From: Eucommia ulmoides
Lineage: Eukaryota; Streptophyta; Magnoliopsida; Garryales; Eucommiaceae
Assembly (NCBI GenBank): GCA_016647705.1
Contig: CM028340.1
Coordinates: forward strand, 11,051,001-11,115,000
Direction: 5' to 3'
DNA: 64,000 nt
Below, in pieces: positions 44,370-55,389 of this stretch. The position numbers and the translations under genes were made by a program. The notes beneath the pieces are model-generated. The model was not told the DNA's origin and searched no databases. It saw only the letters and a program-made list of their open reading frames with translations. Each line of letters begins with the position of its first letter. Position 1 is the stretch's first letter.

Positions 44370-45059
44370 AGGATCATTTCAATACTAAGTATTTTAAACG
44401 GGATGCTGAAACATGACCAAGATGAGAATGCCATAAATAAAAACTAGAAGATGAAGAACTCAAATGAAAAGACGACAAGTCAACACCAGAAGCTGAAACA
44501 TCTGGTACTCGTAGCTCATCCAGTATATATAGTCCCCCTGCCTACGACCTATCCCAATCAGCTTCTGGGATTGCGGATCCTATACCTGACAAGAGGTAGA
44601 AGAGAAAGAAACTGAGTAACCAGAATCACATAATTGTCCAATAGAAACAAGATTCAATTCAAGGTTGGGAATATGATAAATACTTGAAAGAGATAACTGA
44701 GGTTTGTCAACAGAACCAATGCCTGCTAATGGTATCGGAGTACCATCAGCAGTCATAACAAATACAGATGAGGTAGGTTTTAAAGAAACAAATTATGGTA
44801 AATCAAGTGACATATGAAGAGAGGCTCCAGAATCTAGAACCCATATGGAAGAAGTTATACCTGAAGAGCTAGAGGGTGACAAACCTACTAAAGATGCAGT
44901 GAACATGACATGTAGCTGTGTGGCAAAGAACTTCTGAAATTGTTCAGTAAGGGCCTCCATTGTGGGATTAGAGGATGCTGGGTCTCCAAAACTAAACGAA
45001 TTTGATGACGACGATACAGTTACAGCAGTATTAGGCTGTGGAGGCTTGTAAGGACGTTT
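44370..45059 (-). pseudogene. Copia protease and pre-integrase region (broken)
   Basis: The aspartic protease motif WVLDSGASLHM is readable around 44815-44845 on the minus strand, and LVSIGQLCDSG follows near 44625. A stop after LDLP and frame changes before the integrase zinc-binding region (about 44370-44520) break it. Confidence 0.75.
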
Positions 45060-45896
45060 TTGAAAACGATTGTCAGATTTTCACTGGGGAGGCGGTTGTT
45101 GCTACTGTTGCTGTATTCTATTCAGTTTAGGGCATTGAGCCTTCCAATGACCTTTATGCTTACAGAAGCTGCATTCATCAATGGCAGTCCTTGAATAAGA
45201 CTTGTTTTGATGATTGAAAGGGACTGCCAAAATAGATAGACTGGCTGATTTGAGAACTCTTGTGTCTGACTGAGACTTGAAGCGTATCTCCTCGGCCAAT
45301 AATTCACTAACCACTAAATCAACAGATGGAAGTGGATTACGGTGCAGAATTGTCCCACGAAGTCCTTCAAAATCATCACGCAACGCCATAAAAAATTGAA
45401 CCAAACGTTGTTCTTCCCTACGAGTAATGTACGGAATACACGCTTGTAATTCTGCAGATTCTATCAGAGCCAATTGATCCCAGAGATCTGTCATAGCATT
45501 GTAGAATTCTTGGATACTCGTATCATTCTGCTTCAGTGCTCGAATATCATATTCCAACTGATATTGTTTTGCAAAATTAGACTGTGTGTACAGTCTTGAT
45601 AGATGATCCCAAACCTCTTTGGCGTACTCATACTTCACCAATTGCATACCAATTGAATGTTCAACAGAGTTGTTAATCCAGGTAATGATTTTCGAATTAT
45701 TTGCCTCCAAAGTATCTAACAAAGTTATATAATTTTTAGCCATTGCATCTTTTGATTTAACTAGCGTACCACTAACGTAACCCCACATCTTTTTGCCTTT
45801 AAGAAAAATTTTCATCACATAACTCCAATATGAAATTTTTTTCCCATTCAATCTCAAAGAAATAGACTAAAGCGAATCATCCCTTTCAGACGCCAT
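45060..45896 (-). pseudogene. Copia gag (stop at codon 10)
   Basis: The expected ATG is at 45896 (MASERDDSL), then a TAG at 45867-45869, after which a long frame (about 250 codons) is open to 45102. It shows the copia gag core (W..M..FL..K..W.YV, IRALKQNDTSIQEFYNAM) and a perfect zinc knuckle CSFCKHKGHWKAQC (about 45129-45170). Two further stops lie just after it in a glutamine/proline-rich linker. Internal initiation at 45857 could in principle yield most of gag. Role: packaging of element RNA. Confidence 0.88.
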
Positions 45897-46159
45897 TACA
45901 AATACCAACAAATGAAATCACAAATTTAATGCAACAGAGAAATAAAATCAAATACCAGTACAAATCGATGATTCGCTGCAGAGAAAACCAAATCAGAATT
46001 GCGCGGAAGTCAGATCTTTACGAACATCAACAATCATAGTCCTACGGATGCTGAATCTGTATGAACACCGGATCTGTATAAACATCGAAATGTTATGAAC
46101 ATAGTCCTTGTGGATGGAATCAAACTTCTTCTTTCTATGAAATTAAGCTCTTGATACCA

Positions 46160-46353
46160 TGTTAAGATTAATGAATAACATCAAAAGTTTAGAGAGAAAA
46201 GGGATGACAGCTAGGGTTTTATTATCATTGAAATCAAGAATACAATCATACAAATAAAAAGAGAGACTTATATAAGAGTAAAAATGAAAACTTAGAAAAC
46301 AATTAAAAGACAATTATACTCTTAGTAAATACTAATAATAATAAACTCTAATA
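46160..46353 (-). repeat. 5' LTR of the copia element
   Basis: Partner of 41537-41730. TTGATACCA just left of it is the complement of the primer-binding site. Confidence 0.92.
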
Positions 46354-46690
46354 TTTTTAATGATTTAATTATATATTTAGATTCGTCTAAATAAGATAAT
46401 CAAGATGATATCACATTTGTCATTTTTTAATCAAAATTTCATATTTGTGTTACATTCAATATGTTACTTCAAAATTTTTTAATTTTCACATTTGTGCTAC
46501 ATTCAACTTGCAATTTTGGAACTTTTGTGTTACATTTATCTGAATAAGATCTTCAAAATGATATCACGTTTATCGTTTTTTAGTAAAAAATAAACACAAA
46601 ATTCATCATGGTGTTGAATTTAACACGATGATAAATAATATAGCAAAATATATATAAATGAATGTTATTTTGAAATGAATGACTACTCGA
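46354..46690. repeat. Satellite-like subrepeats, right part
   Basis: Continues 41061-41536 after the copia element: TTTAGATTCGTCTAAATAAG, GATGATATCACATTTG, TTTGTGTTACATTCAATATG, TTTGTGCTACATTCAA. Confidence 0.55.
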
Positions 46691-48366
46691 TTATAAAAAT
46701 ATGTAATCAAATCAAGGGAACAATATATCAAAAAAAAAAAAAAATTATAGTTATTTTAAGAATATAAATTTGGTTTAATTTTAATTTGATAACTGTTCCT
46801 AATCTTATGAGTGAATTGTGGAAGATCGATATGGTCCATAACCAATTTCGAATTTGAATTTAGGGCTATTCGATAACACAATTTCGGAGAATAAGAATAA
46901 TTTTGTTCAATTATAAGAATGAGGATCATTTTGTTCAATTAGAAAGTAGTAGGACAATTTGGTAGATTTAGGTCCTTGATAAATCCGGTCATTTTCCGAC
47001 ATTTTTTTTTTCGGTTGTCGTGTGGAGGTTCTTATATTTCTTGTCATGTTTTAACAAAATTTTAAAATTAAATATGATACTGAGGGTTACACCATCCCAA
47101 TACGCTAGTAATCCTATTACCTTGCTTTCACATTCAATCAACTACTTACTATTATAATATTAATCAATCCAAATTTAACAGGGGTGATCATATCTAGTAT
47201 GAGTTTATTTGGCAATGACTAGTTCTATACAAATTAAGGAGAGGAAAAACGAACAAACTCGGTAACTACATTTCGACCCCTAAACAATGGATTGTCCGAA
47301 CTTTGTCCTAATAAATTGTATCAATTAGGTACTTCAAATATCAGATTCTTGTCTAACTGCTGCTATTGTTCTCTGTTAATCTTACTAATAAAATAGCACG
47401 CGACACTCTGAGCTTTTAACTGCAATGTATTGTACTTTAAAATTCATAAATTAAAGCCAGAAAAAAAAAAACCCGACAAAGATGCTTTGGAGTGATACTT
47501 TGGGTGTTTTTTTTGCCGAGTGTAAGCTACAACAAAGCGTGAATTTTCAGAGTGCAAAATGTCATTTTACCTTTTTTGATTGGTGCATTAGTTTCGAGAA
47601 TTATATATATGTATATATGAAATATTTAGAAGATAAAAGTAAAATGGCTAATGACACTTAACCTGTAATTTGGCTGAATTACCTCCTTAACTCTCATATG
47701 GTTCAAAATAAAATAAAACGATGAAATATTTAAGAGAAATTTTCCCATTTTCCTTCAATTAATTAAAAAACAATTATTTAAACAAAAAAAGGTACATTTT
47801 TTTTCCTTTTCTTTATGCATACTTCGGTCGACCAACGAACCAACCGTTGTCACCACATCATCGCTATCGCAACCGTTGCCTCCGTCATCGCCATTGTGGC
47901 AGCGAAATGTTCGTTGGTGGACAAGTGGATGAAGAAGGATAATATTAAAAGGCACTTTAGACCCTTGAATTTTGGATGAGTTTTAAAATGGTCCCTATTA
48001 AATTTGTTGAAGGGTAAAAATATTAATTAATATTAAAAAGCTTATTATTTTTGACTTTTAAGTTTCACCAATAGTTTTAATGAAAAATGTAACCGTTGCA
48101 TTTTAGTTGGTATTTTCGCGAGGTTACGATCTTACGAAAATTAATAAAATAAGGGATAAAGTGCAATTCACGTAAATTACAGGAGACAAATTGCCACTAA
48201 TTCCAAATAGGAATAGTGATGCAAAATTTATTTGTTACCTTCACAAGAAAAAATTGAAGTTCTCTCATCATTTATATATTCTTAGCCATTCAAAACCTAA
48301 CCACTATCTTAAAATATAGTTTATTCTTAGAAAGCTTTGCTTCATAGAAAGATGGCCATGTATGCC
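46691..48366. other. Intergenic region upstream of the defensin-like gene
   Basis: AT-rich, with A run 46732-46743 and no credible frame. A small GC-richer patch (47820-47920) gives only a chance minus-strand frame. The last ~150 bases should include proximal promoter elements of the downstream gene. Confidence 0.4.
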
Positions 48367-48374
48367 TATAAATA
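48367..48374 (+). promoter_or_regulatory. TATA box of the defensin-like gene
   Basis: TATAAATA in the context TGCCTATAAATATGAG lies 82 bases before the ATG at 48456. That gives a transcript start near 48400 and a 5' UTR of about 50-60 bases, normal for small plant secreted-peptide genes. Confidence 0.7.
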
Positions 48375-48455
48375 TGAGTATGAATTCACTTAATTTCTCA
48401 CGAACACACAATCAATCATTGCTCATTTTGTGGCTTTATAGATCATAAGACTAAA

Positions 48456-50241
48456 ATGGCCAAATCACAGCTTAGCTATGCAACCACTTTTGCTCTCCTT
48501 TGTTGTTTCATCCTCCTCTTTGCTCCTACTGGTTTGTGCTCTCTCTCTCATATATTCATATTTTCAAAATATATTTTGAAGAGATATTTTCGAAATATAT
48601 TTTTGGTAAATATTTTCAAAGTATAAAAGAAGTCGAATGACCTAATGCAAGAAATGAGAAGTGAATATTTTATATAAATGAATAGTTTAGGCACAAAAAC
48701 TTAGGCACAAAAGCCAATTATCCCCTCATCTTAGTTTTTTCATTTAGTTCAATTTTGTTGTCCCATTTTGTAAATTAGTCATTTTGGTTCAATAGTTTAA
48801 CGGTTCAATTGTCGGAATTTTTGGTAACGAAATTGATCAATTTTTGGCGTTGTCCGGTTTACCGGAGCAAATTGATTTGTTTCTAGAACAGATTGATGAT
48901 TCAACATGTTGATCTAGTCGGTTCGGTCCATATTTTAAATCACCGTTAAATATGAACTTACGTTTTTTTTTTTTTGTCTTTTTTTTTTTTAATTAGAGTT
49001 TTAATTTGTTACTGCACGGCATGAGTTATACTCCAGTATGATAATAAATTTGGACAATGTTTGAAATAGTATTTTGATTGATGGTTGAGGTTTGTTTGAT
49101 ACAAATGAATACATGCCAATGCTTTGCTATTTTTTCCGAGAAAATTCTCATCGAAATATTTTCACCCCAACATAACTAGGCAAGATTTTGATTTTATTTG
49201 GATTATTTAGGCTAACACCCATTTTTGCCAAACATATTAAAATGGTCCCTATGGATCAAAGCCCATACTAACTAAAATCCATTGATTTATTTAAATTTTA
49301 AGAAAGCATTATGAAGTAATTTTCACAAATTTTGCTGTGCAACAACTTTTACTAAATACATATTTTCTCACTACATCAACAACAACATAATATATGAGAG
49401 ATGCAAATGTTACTGCTCAACGACAATATTAATAGCAACATAATAAATAGAAGATGCGAATGTTACTATACAACAACAATATCAACAACATAATAAATGG
49501 AGGATGTAAATGTTACTTTAGCAAACAATTAACATATACCAATTGGGTTTTTGCTCTTAACTTAAATGACAACATGAGTATAAGAATGAATTAGTAATGG
49601 GCCTTGGAGTCCATTATAAAATACCTTTTTTTTTTCTTCTATTTTTTTTTTATGCTTTAAATATAGATCTAATTTCTTCTTGAAATAAAAACTATATATT
49701 CAATTTTATTTTCATATTTTTTTATTAAAAAATTCATTTAAATTTTAATAGTTATCCATTTCAATCAAAGCAAATAAATTTAAATCGATAGTGAATAAAT
49801 TAATTAATTGATAGATTAAATTTGCAATTGTATTTTAACATTTTTAAGTAACTAAAATATTACGTAAAATAGTGCTTTCATACACCGGCATTCGCTAGCG
49901 TGTGGATATATACTCTAAGTGATACTTTGTACCCTTAAAGTATTGACTTTTTACAATTTACACCTTAAAGTTTCAATTTCACTAGTTTAAAGCACAAATA
50001 ATCAGGCCCCGTTTGGTTACATAATTTAACATTTAGTGCTTATCGAATGGATGGTTAAATATATATACTGAAAAAAATGTTCACTTCCCTTGCAGAAATG
50101 CAAATAGGCGCTGAAGCAAGAAAATGCCGCAGGTATATGAATGGATGGGGTTGTGGAAATTGCAGCCCACGATGCAGCAGAAGCGGATACGAATACGGGC
50201 AATGTTACAACCAAGGTTGCTATTGCTACTATAATTGTTGA
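48456..50241 (+). CDS. Secreted defensin-like eight-cysteine peptide, two exons
   Basis: Join of 48456-48531 and 50096-50241; 73 residues. Exon 1 has ATG in AAAATGGC context and encodes a signal peptide (MAKSQLSYAT, then a hydrophobic FALLCCFILLFAPT). It ends at a phase-1 GT donor (48532-48533); exon 2 follows a CTTCCCTTGCAG acceptor. The likely mature peptide starts near RKCRR and has cysteine spacing C-8-C-2-C-3-C-9-C-4-C-1-C-3-C with GxC before the fifth cysteine. The CxxxC...GxC...CxC order is the cysteine-stabilised alpha-beta fold of plant defensin-like peptides. It is Gly/Tyr-rich, about +5 in net charge, and ends in cysteine. Expected to be secreted to the apoplast; a defence or signalling role is inferred from the family. 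No damage is seen. Other small peptide families (thionin, snakin, hevein) have different cysteine orders. Confidence 0.82.
48532..50095 (+). other. 1564-bp phase-1 intron of the defensin-like gene
   Basis: A GT..AG intron between the signal-peptide and mature-peptide exons, the usual place and phase in this superfamily. It is long and AT-rich, with T runs at 48966-48989. It contains three degenerate ~55-bp tandem units (about 49380-49535: CAACATAATA-ATG-AGATGCxAATGTTAC). Parts of it (48690-48950) look like eroded mobile DNA. Confidence 0.75.
49380..49535. repeat. Intronic tandem repeat, ~55-bp unit, three units
   Basis: The word ACATAATAxATxxxxGATGxxAATGTTACT recurs three times, separated by CAACGACAAT/CAACAACAAT linkers. 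It lies within the intron of the defensin-like gene. Confidence 0.6.
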
Positions 50242-50570
50242 TCCTAAATTAATCACAATAATTAATGACCACTACTTGTGGCGTACAATATAAGTGGTAG
50301 TGTTACATAAATAATGCTGCAATTTTACACTACCATTAAAAGCAGCTATTACTTGTGACGTGCATGTGTGCTTCGTTCTACACATGTATGTGTCTGTATG
50401 TGTAACAAGTTTGTGTCTGGTTTGAGTAGTAACAATGGAGCCTTGTATCATTGCTGCTACTCCTTGTATGTCTTTGAATGATATATAAATTGAGTGTTGT
50501 ATGTTCATCTCTCTCTATCTCTCTCTCTCACTCATGAGATTTCAAAAAAAAAAAAAAAAGGACATTTGAC
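50242..50570 (+). other. 3' UTR-like region of the defensin-like gene
   Basis: Downstream of the TGA (50239-50241), with T/G-rich sequence typical of plant 3' ends (TGTGTCTGTATGTGTAACAAGTTTGTGTCTGG, 50389-50420) and GATATATAAATTGAG (50479-50493). A CT repeat (50508-50530) and a 16-base A run (50545-50560) follow. The exact poly-A site cannot be fixed. Confidence 0.4.
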
Positions 50571-51412
50571 CAAATACATATTATCGATTTTTTTGATTCT
50601 GTAAGTAAGAATCAAAGGGAATTTGAACTATACTGAATCGGTATTCCAAGTGTGATGTTTCCCAGGATTAAAAAGTTCAACAACATCAACCTCTTTGCTG
50701 GTCTCCATGTGAAAAATCCTATGGCTAAATTGCCCTTTCACCCCTTGACTTTATGTTTAGTTGCGCTTGTTCCCTAAAATTTTAATTATTGCAAATTCAA
50801 ACCATTGCTTTTGTCTACTTGGGCCAGCAAGTATTTTCGGCAAATTTTATTGTCCGAGTCAACTTGCAGAAAGAGGGGAAAATGATGGAATAGAAAAAGG
50901 GTTAAATTTTAATTTTAACCCCTTGAATATTACATGTGGTTGTCCAGGAAACATGGACACAAACAGACATATCATGTTCGATATGACACAACCACGAGGA
51001 TACAACAAATTAAAAAAAAATGGGATACAGGTATAGACACAGTGTAATAAAAATAAACCAAGTGTACAAGGTGGGACTATCATCAGACCAATTTAATCAA
51101 GCCACATGTTAATTAATTAATTCACACATGACAGAAGAAAATGGCCAATCAAATTGTGGCACTTGTCATGTGGGCCCATTTCGAAGAAAATAAATAAATA
51201 TTCAAAAAATAACAACAAATGTCTTAATTACTATATTTCCTTAATAAGTATTGAGAATATTTATTTGTAGACCCTGCACGACCTTTATACATACAGAAGG
51301 GTTACAACAAAATAAAGGACAAACACAAACAGATAGAGGCACAAAAGTCTTAGAAGAAGCAGTATCGAAGCTTTGTGGATTGACAACACAAAGTTGCCTT
51401 CTGCGTTCACAT
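50571..51412. other. Intergenic between the defensin-like gene and element B
   Basis: A plus-strand frame at 50761-51036 and an overlapping minus-strand frame at 50859-51083 have no recognisable content and share the same bases. I do not call a gene. A TTAATTAATTAATTCACACATGAC stretch precedes CAAATTGTGGCACTTGTCATGTGGGCCC (51148-51176). Confidence 0.35.
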
Positions 51413-52700
51413 TAGTAACGCATAAATTACATTGCTACTTTCATCGCAAGTATACGGGTCAAATTTTAATAGAGTGAGAAGAGTAAGAGTTGTCGTATCC
51501 ACACGGATTTGATTAGATTATATTGAGTACCGCGATTATCATAACCAGACTTTATTTAGGCAATAAAAAATAATTTTTATAAATATAATATCCTAAACTA
51601 AATTAAATTAATTAATATAATATTAATAATATTGACGTTAATGAGAGTAAATTGTTTAGGGATTAACTTCGTCCACTTAAACGTGTTCATTTCAATCTAG
51701 TTTACATTAACGACATTTATCCTATCCGACAATCTCGCTATCGAAATCTCATTCACTATCTCTCTCGAGTGTAAAGTAAATGAATATGTGACTTTGCATC
51801 AATACCGAAGTCCCTCTAGAGTGTCTATACGATACTTGGTTACATGAGTCTCACCCCAACATCATGGATTGCATATTTTCTAATGCCCTCCCGGGTCATT
51901 AGATGGTCACGTTGTGTTTAAACCCTAGTCCGAATCCGGGGTTACCTCTCCTGAGTGTCGAATAAACATGAACAACCATTAACGAAACATAGATTTATTC
52001 AAACAACATTTTTCATACACGAATCACTCCTTAGACAATATATGTTTAGCTATACATGACCATAATCAAATATACAACAATAAACAAGCTAAACATATAC
52101 AAAACAATCAACCAATCTAAGAAATGAAAAGAGAAACGAGGAGACTAGCCGTTATCCAAAGAACCGACGCTAAAACCACTCCGGGAACGTTTTCTCTTCT
52201 TCGCGTTGTGATCTTCCCTGGGTTGATAGGCCTTGGAGCTCTCAAGACACTCCCGAAAACGTTTTTTTGAGTGTGGGGGAGAAGAGGGGATATATATAGG
52301 ATTCAAAATATCTCAACAATATCATAAAATATCCTAAACTATCTGTTGTCGAACCGCTACAGCGGTGGTTTCACCGCTACAACTGTGGAGCTCTCTGCAT
52401 TTTGACCGCTATAGCTGTGGTTTCATCGCTATAGCGATGGAGAATCAACAACTCTCTGCACTTTGACCGCTGCAGCGGTGGTTTTACCGCTGCAACGGTG
52501 GATGCAAGTTTTCAAAATTGTTCGTTTTGCTCTTTTTCGCCACTATTCTTCCACCGACTTGCTTGTTTATAGACCGTTTTAGTTTTCACCCTAGACACCT
52601 AATTTATAACAAAACAAATAAAAAGATATTAAAACGCTATAAAAATACTCGAAAACTACCAAAACCAGCTTAGGAATAAATAGATAAATTACACCTATCA
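51413..52700 (-). repeat. 3' LTR of element B (copy L5)
   Basis: The plus strand starts TAGTAACGC (a change from the expected TGGTA) and ends CACCTATCA. Relative to its partner it lacks about 75 bases near 51960. TATA stretch 52291-52298. Dyads span 52353-52502: ACCGCTACAGCGGT (52353-52366), the perfect CATCGCTATAGCGATG (52424-52439) and ACCGCTGCAGCGGT (52466-52479). One U5 unit. Confidence 0.88.
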
Positions 52701-54246
52701 AATATCCCAAAACTTAGAAATTTCGCTAGTCCTCGAGCCAAACACTCACACTAAAAATAAAAAACACAACTAAATTAACTAACACAAAAATTAAACAACA
52801 AATAAGAACACAAACTACCTAAACATAACGATATACGAGTTTTGAATTCAACTATCGACCAAAACATTTTTCCCTCAACAACCCCCAATTATATCGAGTT
52901 CAGGAGTAAAACGCACCATGTAATGTTCTAGAATTTCAACATTCAATAATGGTAAATACCATTCTAGATCCTTTCAACGTGTGTGTGCGAAACTGAATAA
53001 TATAACTATCCAACAACGAAGCTCACGACTTTAAACCAATAAGGATTAGGATTTTCATACGCCTAATTGGGTTCTACTCTCTACTAATGTAGGCTTGGAA
53101 GTTAACAAAGATCAATAGGACTTGGTTCGGTTTGGAACATGGCCAAGGGTATATCGAGAATATAAAACAAGTTAATGTCGTTAACTTAACGATACCCAAG
53201 GCACAACGTTTGGCACACAATCACACTCGAACTCCCATAGATAAAATTAAAACAACTCTGAACAAACATTTAAGACCGACGTACTCATTTGTAAAAAAAA
53301 ACGAAAATTTAACTATATTTACATATATATATTTTTTTTTTTTTTGAACCACACCCTCAAACTTATTCGATTATTACAATTTCACGGGTGTGGTTAAAAC
53401 GAAAGAAAAATGACAAATGAGTACTCAAATACCGAACCAATAAAAAGTTCGCCCTAAACCCAACCGCTCACTTCAAGTAGCATACACGAATGCTAACTTG
53501 ATTAACTCAAATTGTGTCTTCGATTCAGCGATATAGGTTTGGAAAGAATTCAATTGGCTAGGGTATTTGTTATGTGTTCAGAATTGAAATGGTTAATTAG
53601 CTTCGACAGGGTAACGAGAGATAAACATATAGCATGGTAAGCTTCAAAGACTCAAGCGAATCAAATGAATGCCTAAATCATGTCTCATGAACTACCTCGC
53701 CTAGGATTTCACCTCAAGTTTCCCCCAATCAGGTTTTAGAATCCTTAAATTGTCCCGAATTTGGCTAATGGATAATTGGCCTCAAATAAATTGAATAGAT
53801 ATACATTGAGTCTACGTGCTCGTGCAAATTAGGATCCACAATAACTTTTACCAAAACGACATGCCAAGCACATAGAACACAGATGAATGGGCATTATCCT
53901 TGACCTCGAAAACAACCAAGGGATAATATCATTATCGGATAATGGTCCAGATGAACGCAAAACTCAACACATGCCCAACAACAACAACATGAACATACTA
54001 ACACTAAACAAATATGCATACAATTTAAACAACAATTAAACTTAAATTACTTAACTAACAAAAGAAAACATACTAGCATACTACACATCACCCCCAAACT
54101 TAAAACGGACAATATCCACAACGACCCAATCATCGTTCTCAACAATAGAAATATAGTATACCGATGAAGGGGGTCTAGAACACGTACCTAGGAGGTGAGA
54201 CAATCTCGTTTCCGAATGAAGTTGCTGGTGATGGATCTAATTTATT
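52701..54246 (-). other. Element B internal non-coding region
   Basis: Downstream of gag on the minus strand, homologous along its length to 35590-37050 of element A. Shared phrases include CTAGTCCTCGAGCCAAACAC, GATTTCACCTCAAGTTTCCCCC/GATATCACCTCAAGTTTCCCC and GGGATAATATCATTATCGGATAATGGTCCAGATGAA. It contains no recognisable pol. The long non-coding 3' region is the rule in Tat/Athila-like elements. Confidence 0.65.
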
Positions 54247-55247
54247 TTAGGCTTGGGTTTCCTCCCAAGAAGCGTGTGGTTTATCGGCTTCCCTCCCAAA
54301 GTAAGTGTCGTACAACACCATATATGGGTCTTCATTTTGAACGCCCTCAAGCTTGGTGAGATTTGGCTCTGAATGGATCAAGCTTTCAATAGGACTCTTC
54401 ACCGGCTCATGTACTTGGTGGGCATGAAAGAACATTGCAAATGGCAGCAAAGAACAAGTGAACCACAACAGATTCTCGTAGATGTGATCGTTTTAGATCA
54501 GTGGTGGCATCACAATGTAGATTTCCAATGGTAAAGAATCACAATCGTCGATCCATACATGGGTTCTTGTTTCATTCGAATAATCATCATTGAACTCAAC
54601 CAAGCTCCTTCCGCTCGTATCTGGTTCCTCCCGGTGGCTTTCACAAATAAATGTGGCTTGTTTATCTCTCAGTGCCATTGCTTCGGACTCGGCAGCAATG
54701 AAGCAAAGAAGATGACCGATTTGAGTCTCAAGAGACTTGACGGTTTTATCAATTTCAGCACAAGTTGTCTTAATAGTCTCAAGACAAACCTCATGCTCAT
54801 TAAATCGATCATTCGTTTCCCTCCAAAATGCCTAAGTCTCCTCCATAAATTCAGTAAACATGGTTTCCAATGCGGGGGAAGACTCCATATGTTGGTCCAG
54901 GGTGTCAATCCATGGCTCTGAAATGGTGAAACTATCCCTCAAGCTTTGGTATTTTGTTGAATAATTTCAACTTTGAAAATCAAACTCGGCCATGTCTTCC
55001 AACAACCAATAGACTTCATCCGTGGTTAGTTGGTCGAAAGAGGTGGTACCGTTTTCTCTCTCCACCCATATTCTGATTACGGCTAATAACCCATCGAGAA
55101 AGTTCTGTAGTTGACATTCTCTTGGGAAATGATGGTTTGGGAACCGGAACAACAACTTCTTGTATCGATCCCAAGCACAATAAAACGACTCGAAATCTTG
55201 TTGAAAGAAATACAGAAGCATTTGTTGATCTAATATCTTCAAGTACC
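54247..55247 (-). pseudogene. Gag remnant of element B
   Basis: The frame at 54967-55242 reads QQDFESFYCAWDRYKKLLFR, then HHFPRECQLQNFLDGL and YWLLEDMAEFD, the conserved core of Athila/Tat-type gypsy gag proteins (E.F..AW.R(F/Y)..L...CP.HG....L..F..GL). After a stop it continues as TCAEIDKTVKSLETQIGHL (about 54710-54770), a helical segment also typical of these gags. Then come MALRDKQATFICESHREEPD (54620-54678) and NLTKLEGV (54320-54370). Several stops and shifts disable it. It begins right after the possible leader-intron acceptor. Role: capsid and RNA packaging. Confidence 0.75.
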
Positions 55248-55389
55248 CTGCAAGAAAAACAAAACTACAAAATTAAATATATATATATATATATATAAAC
55301 AAAATAAATGCCTAAATTAAAATCAAGTTATTTACTCACAATATCAACAACAATCTAAAAACCAATCCCTGGCAACAGCGCCAAAAATT

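Larger units (their letters stand above)
41537..46353 (-). mobile_element. Ty1/copia element, nearly full length
   Basis: 4817 bp with two 194-bp LTRs (41537-41730 and 46160-46353) that differ at about 12 positions by eye. The PBS TGGTATCAAGAGC (tRNA-iMet type) adjoins the right LTR, and a purine tract GAGTTTGAGAGGGGA adjoins the left. The flanks are TTTTT on both sides. Gag, protease, integrase, RT and RNase H follow in order on the minus strand, interrupted by a few stops and one shift. It is inserted into a satellite-like tract. Confidence 0.93.

Noticed and set aside
48456-50241. Thionin, snakin/GASA, hevein or hairpinin identity for the small peptide
   Set aside because: Thionins start with adjacent cysteines near the N-terminus, snakins have twelve cysteines, heveins have a CC pair, and hairpinins have two CxxxC only. 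The CxxxC/GxC/CxC order fits defensin-like peptides.
50761-51083. Possible gene downstream of the defensin-like gene
   Set aside because: Two overlapping frames on opposite strands, no recognised motif and no promoter.
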